The translations under genes were made by a program, and so were the position numbers. A stretch of 64,000 bases of DNA. It comes from Culex pipiens pallens (taxonomy: Eukaryota; Arthropoda; Insecta; Diptera; Culicidae). Positions 33,813 to 44,310 of this stretch are shown one piece after another (the first letter of the stretch is position 1; each line of letters opens with the position of its first letter). The stretch is from positions 4,365,940 to 4,429,939 of the forward strand of contig NC_068937.1 in assembly GCF_016801865.2 (NCBI RefSeq), given 5' to 3'. The notes beneath the pieces were generated by a model. That model was given only the letters and a program-made list of their open reading frames with translations. It ran no database searches and was not told the DNA's origin.

Positions 33813-34962
33813 ACTCAAGATATTTTTTTTTCTTATTGGAAATATTCTTTTGGAAAGAAGAACTCCTATTTTTTTGGGCATTTAAAGGTTGAGTCATTTT
33901 CATGGACGATTGCATTTAGACATTTTGAAAATCTGGGAACACTGCCAATAACGGATAAATTGCAGTTTTTCCTCAGGTCTGTCCCTGTGCACTTGACGCT
34001 TTCCGAAAGGGAGTGCTCCTCGGTGTCCCTTTCGTGAACCACCCTAGCGTGGCAAGGACAATTCGATATCTCACACGAAAGTGCCACCTTCGTGGCGACG
34101 TAATGGATTGTGTAATTGAAAATGTCAAACCTCTAATTGGAAGGAGAGAGAGAGAGAGAGCTCTAACCTTCGAGGACGGAGAAAATTGTAATCCGGCGGA
34201 ATTTATGCGATGCTTACCTGGAATTGAAACGAGAAAGAGAAGAAAGGTTACTCAATGAAGAAGTTAATTGGTGTGATTTGTGCGAGTGAAAAGAGCATTC
34301 GACACGTGGAGTAATTTATGGGAACGGAAACTGTTTCAACTGGAGATTAATCCTGTTGCCTTGAAATTCCAGCGAAATTGACATTGTTAGAGTTTCACAT
34401 AACTCGTTGGTTTTTTTTTCTATTCTAAGCCCCCTAGTTGAAATTAGAATCCACACCAACTGTCACAGCATCACATCCCACGTGGTTACATGGTGATGGT
34501 GGTTGGCAAGTACGTAACGATGACGATGTCACCCAAGAAGAGGACGATCTTCTTCTTTATCATCGCGGTGACATGACAACGCTGTGGCAGCCTCCTCCTC
34601 CTCTTCGTCAGTTCGTACTCATTCTGGAATTAATTGTATCCAAGAAGTTTCATAATGTGGCTTGTAATGGAATCCTGGCCCTTTTGTTGTGGGTTTCAAG
34701 AAGGAGTTGTTTGAAATTTGGTAAACAAGTAAAATGACACGCATCAATGATGGTTGAAAATACTTGAAACGTTTGAAGATTGAAGCTTGAATGCCTAATG
34801 AACAACTTTGTCGAAGACCGCAACTCGATAGGATGTAACCCAACAATGTTATAGTCATTTATTTTTTTAATTATTCTATCAAATTGTTAGCTTTTTTTAA
34901 GTGAAATTATTTTCACAAATTAAACTCGATTCACAAGTAATCAGGTTGGCTATGCTACCCGT
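33813..34962. other. Single-copy-looking DNA with (GA)n tract
   Basis: Normal-complexity DNA with a GAGAGAGAGAGAGAG tract at 34143-34160 and CACATCCCACGTGGTTACATG near 34469. A CTGGGAACACTGCCAATAAC dyad lies near 33932. Several overlapping frames of 70 to 100 codons on both strands lack domains. A variant of the CGGCAAAGTTG core (CAACTTTGTCGAAGACC) lies near 34803. No gene is called. Confidence 0.45.
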
Positions 34963-35457
34963 TTAACCCTGCAGATTATTGCCCCACAAAATGCTCAAAC
35001 GGTTACAACTCTGCTCGTTCAGGTCGGATCGAATTGCGGTCTTCTTCAAAGCTGACGAGTCAACACGCCCTTTCAATCCATCCAGAATCGGAGTGCGAAT
35101 AAATTCCAATTGAATTTTCTGCCAGAGATCAACCTCATTAGAATCAATTTGCACCCGTGTTTCAAAGTTTCCGAATAAACTCAGTGATGCGAATGTTCGA
35201 AAATGAGAGCAAATTAAGTGCAAATTTGATTTCCGGAACCGTTTCAGTATCAGCGACATCAAACGCCAGAATGAACGGCGGAGCGTGCAGTGCCGAACGC
35301 AAGGTCGTCTGCACTTGATAAGAAGTAGTAGTTTGCGTAAAAAATATATTTCAAAACAGCTTCTGCGGTCGAGCGTTAGGAGTGGCATTAGCAAGCTTGC
35401 AAATCGACGGATTTTACCTTGCGCGGCAAGGTTCCACCTTTTCTTATCGACTAGCAT
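34963..35457 (-). pseudogene. Frame-broken protein-coding remnant, unknown family
   Basis: A 164-codon frame is open on the minus strand in GC-richer DNA. Its last third (minus sense, about 35160 to 34970) has protein-like composition, including RVQIDSNEVDLWQKIQ. The middle third reads better in a neighbouring frame, about 35335 to 35166, containing FILAFDVADTETVPEIKFA, then a stop. This suggests at least one frameshift near 35165, in AAACTTTGAAAC. I do not recognise the family. It could be a decayed mobile-element protein, a gene relic, or chance. Confidence 0.35.
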
Positions 35458-35673
35458 TGATTTGCAACACTATTTTTCACTCTTTTAAAAAAATAATACC
35501 TATGCTCAATCAAAGCAAGATTTAAACATTTTTGCTATTGAAAAACAAATAAAACTAGAACAAGTCTTTTTTGAAGAGGAAAAAAATAAAATTAAAAATC
35601 AACCATTTACTTGAAATTAAAAAAAACACAGACTTTTGTTGTACAGTGTTCCTTATTCCAGTCTAAATTCACC
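35458..35673. other. AT-rich spacer
   Basis: A-rich DNA between the coding-like remnant and the tRNA-like pair; nothing recognisable. Confidence 0.4.
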
Positions 35674-35752
35674 AAGTCGTCATGGTCTAGTGGTTAGCAT
35701 TTTTGCTTACCAATCCATAGGACGGGGGATCGAAATCCGCCTCGAGCGACTT
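35674..35752 (+). mobile_element. tRNA-like sequence, probable SINE head
   Basis: A-box-like TGGTCTAGTGGTTAGC and B-box-like GGGATCGAAATCC are correctly spaced. The outer AAGTCG and CGACTT pair as an acceptor stem. The A-box resembles tRNA-Glu/Asp types. The B-box and anticodon arm are imperfect, so a SINE head or pseudogene is likely. Confidence 0.55.
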
Positions 35753-35807
35753 TGATTTTTCGTTTATATTTAGCATTTCAAGTTTCTACGTCCTTAACTT
35801 GCTCGTT

Positions 35808-35883
35808 GGAAGCAGATGGGAATCGAACCCAGAACCATTCTCGTTCAAAGCGAGCACCGTTACCAGTCAGCCACGGCTGCTTC
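35808..35883 (-). mobile_element. tRNA-like sequence with full acceptor stem (SINE head or tRNA pseudogene)
   Basis: On the minus strand GAAGCAG pairs perfectly with CTGCTTC over seven bases, followed by one discriminator base. GCCGTGGCTGACTGGTAACG acts as A-box region, CTGGGTTCGATTCCCAT as a T arm with a consensus TTCGATT loop, and CTCG/CGAG closes an anticodon-like loop CTTTGAA (TTG at the anticodon position). The D arm is abnormal (no two-base spacer, long loop). It lies tail to tail with the tRNA-like sequence at 35674. Confidence 0.55.
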
Positions 35884-36120
35884 TATTTCTATGGCTTAGA
35901 AGTTTTATCACAAAAAGTAGTTTTTTTTTTCAAAAATGTTGAATATTGTCCCATTTGTCTTTAGATGTTTGAGAATTCACAAAGAAGATAAAATATAAAG
36001 CAGTGAAATCTGGAAGGTTGAAAATATAATTATTTGAAAATTTGGTTGGTTGAATATTACCTCTATTTTGAGTTATTTTACCTATAAAATGTGTAAAAAT
36101 ATGAATCTGATGAAAATGCA
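35884..36120. other. AT-rich non-coding DNA
   Basis: Nothing recognisable beyond A/T runs. Confidence 0.35.
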
Positions 36121-36500
36121 CCAGCAACTCCACAAAATCTGTCACCATTCCTTGATGAATATTACTATAATTTCTTTTCTATGCTGGAAAATGAAAAAGA
36201 AACTTAGTCAAAAAAACATGTTGGAAAATAAAAAAAAAAAACTCAGTCGAAAAAAAACGATTCAGGAACATTTACATTTCAAGACCTTCCGAAATGAAAA
36301 AAAATGAAAAAAAAATCCACCTGAAACAGATGAAAGTTTACCTGTTCCTGATGTAAGACTACAGGTTTTTTTTACACGAAATCTGTCACCATTCCTTGAT
36401 AGTTTCATTTCTATGCTGGAAAATTTAAAAAAAAAACTAAGTCGAAAAAAAACTTTTCGGGAATACTTCTATTTTAGGACCTTTCGAAATGTGAGTAGAG
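36121..36500. repeat. Direct repeat pair (ATCTGTCACCATTCCTTGAT units)
   Basis: ATCTGTCACCATTCCTTGAT lies near 36137 and near 36380. Both are followed by TTCTATGCTGGAAAAT, an A-rich block with AGTCGAAAAAAA, and GACCTTYCGAAATG. The offset is about 245 bases. Confidence 0.75.
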
Positions 36501-36711
36501 ATTTTTTATTTATTTTTTTCTAAAATCAATTTCAAAAATTTAACTTTTTGATAAAACAAGTTAAAAATGGGAACTACAAACAATATTTTTTTTTTAAACA
36601 AAAAAATGCCATGTTTTGTAAATGCTGCTTCTGTTAAAAACTTTTAAATGGCAAATTAAATTTAAACTTACTCAAAAAGTGTCAGTGTTGCTATTTTTAG
36701 CCATTGCTACA
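36501..36711. other. AT-rich spacer
   Basis: Nothing recognisable. Confidence 0.35.
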
Positions 36712-36890
36712 CGGAGAAAAAAGAGTTCCCAAAATCGTGAACAAGCGTTCATGAAAATGGGAACCACGAACAAAGTGTTCAAATGCCATGGTACGTTTTT
36801 CAAAATCGTACCATGAGATTTGAACACTTTGTTCGTGGTTCCCATTTTCATGAACGCTTGTTCACGATTTTGGGAACTCTTTTTTCTCCG
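36712..36890. mobile_element. Near-perfect hairpin MITE (CGGAGAAAAAAGAGTTCCC arms)
   Basis: A 179-base palindrome. The left arm (CGGAGAAAAAAGAGTTCCCA onward) and the right arm are reverse complements with very few mismatches, around a centre near 36800. The tight arms suggest a young insertion. The element at 62222-62390 shares the word order A-run, TCGTGA, GTTCATGAA, ACCACGAA and is a diverged relative. Frames across it on both strands mirror each other. Confidence 0.85.
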
Positions 36891-36908
36891 TTTAGAGTAA
36901 GATATAAA

Positions 36909-37022
36909 GGGACCATCCATAAACCAAGTGGACACTTTTTTTTGTTGTATGGATGTATGGATTTTTTTTGTATGGAAAACAGTGCACGAAGGGGGGGCGG
37001 GAGGGGGGTTACGGATGGTCCC
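36909..37022. mobile_element. MITE-B copy 1 (GGGACCATCCATAAACCAAG termini)
   Basis: Short 114-base element: GGGACCATCCATAAACCAAG at the left and GGATGGTCCC at the right. Inside are a TTTGTATGGA word and a G-rich block. It belongs to a family also present at 40915-41075 and 60607-60897, which I recall as common in Culex and Aedes. Confidence 0.8.
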
Positions 37023-37707
37023 AAAGCAGTGTTGCCAATTTTTTAAGCTTTTATTTTTGTAAAATGGTAAACAAAATTCATTTTCTTTTTTTTCTATAAT
37101 ATTTCACATACATTTCTGATAAAAAAATTGAAAAATTATAGTTGTTTAATTTTAGCAAAAACTTTAGAATGTTTTTTTTTTTTTCGTTTCGAACGATTTA
37201 AAAAAAAGAAGAATTAACTTATTTTGTATTTTTTCTAAGTACATATTTGGTTATATCTAAATACTCGGATATGTATTCTAAAAACGGATTTTTTAAGTTA
37301 TCAATTTTGGGAAATGGTTAAAATTCATCATTTTCTTTTTTCTATAACATTTAACATATTTCTGATAAAGATATGAAAAATAATAATTGTTTAATTTTAT
37401 TTTAAAAATTTAAAATTCTATTTTGTTTTTTTTTCGAAGTATATATTTGTCATATCTAAATATTAAAATAAAATGTGTAACAAAAACGGATTTTTAAGCT
37501 ATTATTTTTGGGAAATAGTTAAAATTTATCATTTTCTTTTTATATAAAATTTCTCATACATTTCTGAAAAAATATGAAAAATATGATTTGTTTAATTTTA
37601 GCAAACATTTGAAAACGTTTTTTTTTTCAATTCGAATACGATTTTAAAATAAAAATTGAAAATCGGTACAAAATTTATTGAGATATCGACCTTGTTTGTT
37701 GAGTTTT
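37023..37707. repeat. Diverged tandem repeat, three units (200-250 bases)
   Basis: TTTTTAAGCTATTATTTTTG-like words lie near 37040, 37290 and 37490. Each is followed by AATGGTTAAAATTCATCATT and TTTCTGATAAA words. AT-rich, no gene. Confidence 0.7.
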
Positions 37708-38510
37708 GCCTTCCTCACCTTACTGAGGAAAGGCTATAAAATCACTCGAAAAATAAACTTCTTGATTTGACAACCTAGACCCACCTTCACGTATACATAT
37801 CGACTCAGAAGCATGTTCTGAGCAAATGTCTGTGTGGATGTGTGTAGGTGGGTGGACAAAAAATTGTCACTCGATTATCTCCGGACTGGATGAACGGATT
37901 TTGACCGTATTAGTCTCATTCGATCCGTCTTGGGGTCCCATAGGTCTCTATTTAAAATCAGCAAGTTTAGCAAAGTACTTCAAAAGTTATGCTAAAAAAA
38001 CGATTTTGGCGTATGTCCGGAAGATTGTAAAAAGGGTGGTTTTTGCAAGAAAACCTATCATGTTATACATTTTCAGAAAGGTATTGAAAAGACCTTTCCA
38101 ATGAGCCTAAAACATTGAAGATCTGACAACCTTATCAAAAGTTATCAGCACTTAAGTGTTATTTATACACTTTTTGAAGGCCGGATCTCAGATATTTCAA
38201 TGAAAATGATTTCCGGGTCCATCATGCGACCTGTCGTTAGTTAGATAATCGAAAGACCTTTCAAATGAGCCTAAAACATCGAGGATCTGACAACCCTATC
38301 AAAAGTTATTAGCACTTAAGTTTTATTTATACATTTTTTTGGAGGCCGATGAGCCAGAAATATTGAAAGTCTGGAAACCCTATCAAAAGAAATGAGTGTT
38401 AAAGTTGATTTGTTAGACATGTTAAGGGGAATGTTGTTATTTTTACTGAATGTATTGACTTTATGAATGTGAGGAAGGCACCAACCACCTAAAGGTGGAT
38501 TAAGTAACGT
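37708..38510 (+). mobile_element. GCCTTCCTCA...TGAGGAAGGC element (common mosquito non-coding repeat)
   Basis: Starts GCCTTCCTCACCTTACTGAG and ends GTGAGGAAGGC (38469-38479), followed by CACCAACCACCTAAAGGTGG. I recall near-identical left ends from many Aedes and Culex loci. It has no intact coding frame. An internal duplication is visible: GAAAGACCTTTCAAATGAGC and ATCTGACAACCNTATCAAAA each occur twice (38090-38170 and 38250-38310). Confidence 0.8.
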
Positions 38511-39155
38511 TTTTTAAAATGATTTCCCAAAATTTAGATGCTTCCTGTTTTTTTTTTTGTTTTTAAGCAATCAGAGGTAAAATCTTCAAAGTTTCTTAAA
38601 CAAATTTATGGTATTATATCAAAGAATGTGCACTCAATAAAAAAAATAATAATTGGGTTCGAAAAGAAATCGACCATGTTTTAAAAATCTCACAAAAAAT
38701 CAAGCTTTAAAAAAAACTTGGCAACGCTGCCAGATAATGTTCGTCTTTGCTGGGTCATAGCTCAAAAGTTGTCTTTTTGAATCCTCTAAAACATATCAAA
38801 ACAGTCGTTTATGCAAAAAGATGATTTCTTCGAGCACAAGTCGTCCATTTGTTCTACGAGGTTTTCTGAGTGCGGTTTTAATGACGAGTGCTGAAAATAT
38901 CCTTTTTGCAATTCCGTCGTGAAACTACTTACTTTTCCTGTCATTCTTGAACGACGAAATAGCCTACTTTTCGATCGAATAGCAACACTTTTCAAAATAA
39001 ATGCTGAAATGTTCTACTTTTCAGCACTGAAATGGGTGCTGAAAAGTTGAACTTTTCCGCACTTGTTTCGAAAAGTAACACTTTTCAACATTTTTTTTTA
39101 TTTAAACGATTTATTGACAAAATACATGAAAATTTGACTTAAAATATCACTCAAT
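38511..39155. repeat. Decayed relatives of the hairpin families at 11748 and 39156
   Basis: Contains ACTTGGCAACGCTGCCAGA (38718), CACAAGTCGTCCATTTGTTC (38837) resembling the arm of the hairpin at 39156, and CTTTTCAGCACTGAAATGGGTGCTG (39015-39040) resembling the element at 11748. These are old, partial copies. Confidence 0.55.
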
Positions 39156-39344
39156 GGGTGTTTTTCGGAATTGCAAAAAATGTTGTATGGAACTTGTTGC
39201 AAAACTGGATTTTTTCAGCACTCGTGGTATTTATCCAACTCGGTGAACCTCGTTGGATAAATGTACGACTCGTGCTGAAAAAATCCTCTTTTTGCAACTT
39301 GTTGCATAAACTACTATTTTTTTTTTGTAATTCCGGAAAACACC
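39156..39344. mobile_element. Hairpin MITE (GGGTGTTTTTCGGAATT arms)
   Basis: A 189-base palindromic element. GGGTGTTTTTCGGAATTGCA and TTTTTTCAGCACTCGTGGTA in the left arm have inverses in the right arm. The centre is near 39246. One half resembles 11165-11206. Confidence 0.8.
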
Positions 39345-39417
39345 CTTTGAATTGTGCGTGTGTGTTTTTTTTCAGTAAAACGTGTATTTCCCACTTGCAT
39401 ATAATTTGCAACATGAT
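39345..39417. other. Spacer between two elements
   Basis: Short T-rich stretch with GTGTGTGTTT; nothing else. Confidence 0.4.
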
Positions 39418-40746
39418 AGGGTACGTTATCCATTAGTGGACCCCTTTCCTATAGTGGACCCTCTGAAGGGTTTTTGATGAAAAATTCAATAAAATCACAA
39501 TTTCAAGCGTGTTGTTGTCTACAAATCTTTTATTTGGCATGTTCAGCATCATTTAAAACAATGTTGACTGACATTGAATTGTCCTTTTTACCAAAATAAG
39601 TGTTTTGAGTTCGACATCTGAAATCAGCCATGGCCACTAGCATTTTCACAACAAAACTGCATTTATATTTTATGATTGAATTAACCATCCAATCATTTTT
39701 TGACTGATAATTTAACTTCAGCAAGTCGAAATAATGTAAGTTTAAGGATCTTTACTAAAATATAGCGAAGAACTGCCATTTTCGAGCAAAAATTAGGGGG
39801 GTCCAATATAGGACAACTAAAATCCAAACTTTTCCAAAAGTGGACCCCTGTTAATTTAACCTTCAAAAATGAAGAAAACTGTGTATCCAAGCAAAAGTTT
39901 CTCTGAAACATACAATAAATGCTTGTTTTTATCAACCTAAACGCATATTTTTTTCAATTATGAGTATAAATATAGCTGTTTTCATGTTAAAAGTACCAAA
40001 AAAGCTGAAGCCGTAAAAATTATAATTAATCAAAACTATAGTTAATTGTACTTAACTGAAGCATCATAATTGCAGTTTGAAATGATATTTTATAATAAAA
40101 AATCAATAACAAAACCATTTTTTAAAAAAACATGCGTGGTTTTATCAGCAACTGTAAACAAATCTATTGTTAAGTTTCAATCAACCATTTATGTAATTAA
40201 TATGGTAAAATTTGAATCAAAATTACTTTTTTTATTATTTTTATGTTTACAGCGGTTTTTGAAACGTTTTCTCTGATCTTTTTCGGAAATAAATGTGTTT
40301 AAATGCCTGTTAGGTTTTTGTTGTTGTTTAAAGCCAAATTTGTTAACAAAACATATTTGTTTATGATGAAAAGTGAGCAAAATCCATCTTTTATTCATTA
40401 TATCTATCATTAGACCTACACCATGCATCAAAACATCAAATATCGGTTAAATTTGGTATAATAATAACAGTTTGCCTATAGTGGACCCGGGTCCACAATC
40501 GGATTATGGACCCGGGTCCACTATAGGAAAAGGGGGTCCATAACAGGCAAAAAAAACTTTTTTTTCAAATGACTATTTTTCTGCTCAAAAACAAATAACT
40601 GATGAAACAAATAGTCAAAATTGTTCAAAAGACTTCAGATTTATTTGTTTTGTACAAAAGGTTATGAAAAAGTGTTTAAATTATTAAAAATTTGTGAAAA
40701 TGTGCTTCGGCTCTATTAGGGGGTCCACTAATGGTTAAAATACCCT
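39418..40746. mobile_element. Element with AGGGTA...CATTAGTGGACCCC inverted termini and many GGTCCA words
   Basis: The left end AGGGTACGTTATCCATTAGTGG and the right end, inverted, AGGGTATTTTAACCATTAGT form imperfect termini of about 30 bases. Inside, CCTATAGTGGACCC and its inverse recur (39448, 39783, 39838, and a palindromic cluster at 40475-40545). Two minus-strand frames of 64 and 80 codons are not recognised. No clear target duplication is visible. Confidence 0.65.
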
Positions 40747-40914
40747 GAGTGTAAATTTCCAAAACATTTTCGAAAGCTATTACTTTTCAATACTAGTGCT
40801 GAAATGTTGAACTAAAATGGATGATAAAATATACTCTTCAGTACAGTTATTTTTGGCTATGAAAAATAGATGTGTAAATCAAAACTAATATTTTTTTTAT
40901 TGAATTTTTGCTTT
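40747..40914. other. Spacer with a relic of the 11748 hairpin family
   Basis: ACTTTTCAATACTAGTGCTG lies near 40784-40803. Otherwise AT-rich. Confidence 0.45.
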
Positions 40915-41075
40915 GGGACCATCCATAAACCACGTGGACACTTTTTTGGAAATCTGAACCTCCCTCTTTGTGGACAACTGTCCATACAAAAAAAATCTTT
41001 TTTGTATGGAGCATGGACTATCGCCATAACCCCCCCCCCCCTTCTTATGTGTCCACGTGGTTTATGGATGGCCCC
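40915..41075. mobile_element. MITE-B copy 2 (ACCATCCATAAACCACGTGG termini)
   Basis: The 161-base element opens GGGACCATCCATAAACCACG and closes with the inverse ending GGATGGCCCC. Palindromic blocks TTGTGGACAACTGTCC and TGTCCATACAAAAAAAATC lie inside, with a C-run at 41030-41041. Confidence 0.9.
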
Positions 41076-41960
41076 TTTCCTATACCAACAATTTTTTATC
41101 AGAAATTCCGTCTTCTGGATACATTTGTTAAAAAATAATCTTCAGAAGGATTTTCTTTAAATTGCTAGAATTTTTGAGAGAAATTTAAAAAAATAGTTGG
41201 TTGAAAAAAACATCAACAGAACGATTTTTTTTGAAGATTGCTTATATTTAAAAAAAAATACCGTTCACTTACAAGATTTAAAAAAAAAGTTAAATTTTTC
41301 AAACTGTCACAGCATGAATCATCTCCGCTGATTAAGTCCAAAAGCCGTAATGTTTTCAAAGTGAAAGCAAATCGCGACGAAATCCCAGCAAAAACTCTCA
41401 ATTGAATTTATTGCTCGAATTCTTAGTCATAAATTAAAAACATGTCTTCACAAGCGATTTTAAAGAGACACTACGAAACATACTACCAAGCCCCACCAGC
41501 TGTGATAGCAGCACAATCCATGAAGCCCGTCATCAGAGAAGAAAATATCCCATAAATATCAATCTAACCTTTACAGAGTTGCCGACATTGGCCCCTCTCG
41601 GCAATTGTGGTACTAACTTGGAAAAGAGAGTTAGATAAATAACTTCTTTTTTTACTAATTAATTTTTTGCATTTTTTTTATTTTTTTTTTTTTTGCATAA
41701 AATGCTAAATCTTTTGTTTGAAACCCAACTTCGATTTTGATCTCCCCCAGAAGAATTTCTTAAGGTGGTATTCCATTGCGGGAAATTTTTGACACTTCTG
41801 TTTCCAATTTTCTTTGCGATAAATGAACTCTTTTTCTTTGATTTCAGAGGCAAAATTTTATTATATTTCAATTTCATAAAGACAAAAGTGATAATCAAAA
41901 ATTCAAAATAACATTTTCGGCTTAGAAAACAAGTCCCAAAACTCCCCCTTTTACCCTATA
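41076..41960. other. AT-rich non-coding DNA
   Basis: No repeat of the window's main families is evident. It includes AGTTGCCGACATTGGCCCCTC near 41580 and a T run at 41680-41694. If the promoter call at its right is correct, it would be the start of the first intron on the minus strand. Confidence 0.35.
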
Positions 41961-41970
41961 ATCCCGGCAA

Positions 41971-42270
41971 ACTTACTTGCACGAGTTGAATATTTTTCCA
42001 GCAAACTTTATTCTCCCCTTCACACCTCTCTATCTCTTCCACTCTCTCTTTCCCGGCTTAAACCAGTCGTCTTGTTTCCTGTGTGTGTGTGTGTATTTAG
42101 CAAATGTCGTCCTGTGTGTTGTCTCCTCTTGCCTCGCCACCAAACAAAACTAATCGACGACGACGTTGAGCGTGGTCAATTATGTAAATTTAATCGCTCG
42201 CGAGTCGACACTCGCGTCTTATTCACTCTCACTGACGGCTAACACACACTGCCGACGGCGACGATGAACA
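41971..42270 (-). promoter_or_regulatory. Candidate transcription start and non-coding first exon, minus strand
   Basis: On the minus strand an initiator-like GTCAGTGAGA (A+1 near 42233) is followed by GC-richer, low-AUG leader-like DNA with CA and GA tracts. It ends at a strong splice-donor match, CGTGCAA|GTAAGT; the GTAAGT occupies 41976-41971. A leader exon of about 257 bases is implied. No TATA box or DPE match is evident. Transcript evidence would decide; the call rests on composition and two motifs. Confidence 0.35.
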
Positions 42271-43010
42271 ACTCGACTTTTTGCTTTTAATTCTTGGTAA
42301 TTTTCTTCTTTTTGCTCACTTTTTTTCAACCGACGGCAGACGCAAAATTTTCCTTCCTCCCTTTTTTTTGCGTTAAGATTACCAAACGAATGCACCACCA
42401 GCGGCAGTCGCCGCTCTCTTTTGTTTTGTTTTGACAAATTTATCACTGCCGTGACACTCCTCAATCGCTAGAAATTTTGCGCGTCGTCGACTTTGCGGTG
42501 CGCGCTGACAGCTGTCAGTTGATAAGTCGGCGTCGACCACAAACACAAACACAATCTTATCAGGCGGGGTCTTCTTTTTGCTTTGAAACTTTTTTTTTCC
42601 GAACTCAAAAAACTTTTCAGGTAACTTTGATCAGCTTGTTGAATTTTAAACCGCTTTTGACACTCTCTTAACCAAACTTGGCATCAACTTTCGATAAAAA
42701 TTTGCACCTATTTCCTCCAACAATAAACAATCACACTATATTGAAACCCCCACTTTTGTCAAATCGCAGCGCAAAAACCGTCCGAACGTGGCGAGCTCCC
42801 GAAGTGGACTGGTGGTCGTCCAGTCCAGGTGGAGCCTGCTTGGATGCTACACTCAAACGGGAACCAACCGTGTTCTACAGTTCTCAGAGAGAAAGAGAGA
42901 AAACGAGTCTCTCATTCTCTCTCTCGTAGTTAAGAATCGTCGTGTGTTTTTCCCGGTGAGTTACCGGTCGGCCCCCAACCACCTCTCTCTGATCTGTTGT
43001 TTTTATTTTT
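42271..43010 (-). promoter_or_regulatory. Candidate promoter-proximal region with GAGA-type tracts
   Basis: GC-richer, normal-complexity DNA. It contains GAGAGAAAGAGAGAAAACGAG (from 42884) and TCTCTCATTCTCTCTCTCG near 42907-42926, GA-tracts of the kind bound by GAGA factor in flies. A GCTGACAGCTGTCAGTTG palindromic stretch lies near 42502, and GCGCGTCGTCGAC near 42479. No coding domain is recognised in overlapping frames. Confidence 0.35.
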
Positions 43011-44040
43011 TTTATTTTTTGTTAAGGGGGTTGTCAAACATTTTGATGGGGTGGTTTGAAGGGGGCGCTTGCCAGTCAGAATTGGAATGGATGAAATGGA
43101 ATTTGGTTGGGGAATTCTCCGGTGTTATTACGTCCCGGAAAGAAAGAAAAAATGTTTTAAAATCGATTTTTCAAAAGCAAAATATGACTTATTGTTAAAT
43201 CAAAACAAAGTGTTTCACTTTAACTTGATCTAGAAATTTGAAAGTATTTGAATCAAATGAAAAACGATGGCCGTATAGAGTCGAACCTTTCTAATAGGTA
43301 AACATTTGCTTTGCAAACACCTCTACCCAATTTTAGGTAGTGTAGAAAAGAGCAAATATTTTTCTGCCTACATAGTAGTGTCAACATCGAGACTGAATGC
43401 AATCTCAAGGACTGTTATGATTATTTCTTACACAAATATTAAACTACTCAAAATTTGCGTAAATTTAATTTTCCCATAAATTGTTTATTCTTAGTTATAA
43501 ATCTGAGTGTATTTGAAATTTAAATGGATTTTTTCGATATTTTGTATAAAGAACTAACCTCCCACTTTTTCACGATTTTTTTTTTCATTTTCAGAAGGCG
43601 TGTGTGTGTGCTCATTTGTTTCTAAGAAAAAGTGAACTTCTCTAGTTTTATGTTTTTTTTTCTTACTTTTTCATAGCTTTTTATTGCATTTAAAAATTTT
43701 TGCCAGTCACAAGTTATACTGCCAAATCCAAAATAACTCGAGTTGACGAGTTTTCACGAAATTTGGTACTCAGTTTCAATGTCAAATTTTGGGAAAGAAA
43801 TTTGTTTGGCTCTGTAAGACATATACCATATAGGACTACAGTATGAATAGGGACAGCAAAAAAAAAAATACAGGAAACTTTCTAATTTCACAGTAATTTT
43901 AAGTGCACACACTTTAGGAATGCTTTCCCCTGCGATTAAACCATTTTTTTTATTGAATTAATTTTGAAACACGTTTAGTTTTAATAAATTTTCGAGTAAT
44001 TTTGTTTTTTTCCCGCAATTTTATTTTTTTGTAAAAACTT
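43011..44040. other. AT-rich non-coding DNA
   Basis: Mixed complexity, with a (GT)n run GTGTGTGTGTG near 43600. No family member or gene is recognised. Confidence 0.35.
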
Positions 44041-44310
44041 TTCTGATCGATTTAGTGTCTTCGGCAAAGTTGTAGGTTTTGATGAAAAAAATCATAGAAA
44101 ATTGGAACACGGAAAAAAATATTTTGCCGGTTTTTAACTTTATTTAATTTTCCAAAATCGTGTTTTTAAAAACACGGATTTTAAAAAATTAAATAAATTT
44201 TAAAACCGGCAAAATATTTTCTTCCGTGTTCCAATTTTTTATGATTTTTTTCATCAAAAATTAATTTTTGATTTTTTTTTATTGTTGATGATGAGTACGA
44301 TTCAGACAAA
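44041..44310. mobile_element. CGGCAAAGTTG core followed by a 190-base hairpin
   Basis: TCGATTTAGTGTCTTCGGCA lies at 44047-44066. Immediately after it an inverted repeat spans 44076-44262: GATGAAAAAAATCATAGAAA and AACACGGAAAAAAATATTTT on the left, with inverses on the right, centred near 44168. The hairpin is a local inverted duplication within the repeat family. Confidence 0.75.

Noticed and set aside
35808..35883. Functional tRNA gene (anticodon TTG)
   Set aside because: The acceptor and T arms look good, but the D arm lacks the two-base spacer, has a long loop, and the anticodon stem has only four good pairs. A SINE head fits better.
36622..36935. Overlapping mirrored frames with EQAFMKMGTT on both strands
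   Set aside because: The same peptide appears on both strands because the DNA is a near-perfect palindrome (36712-36890).
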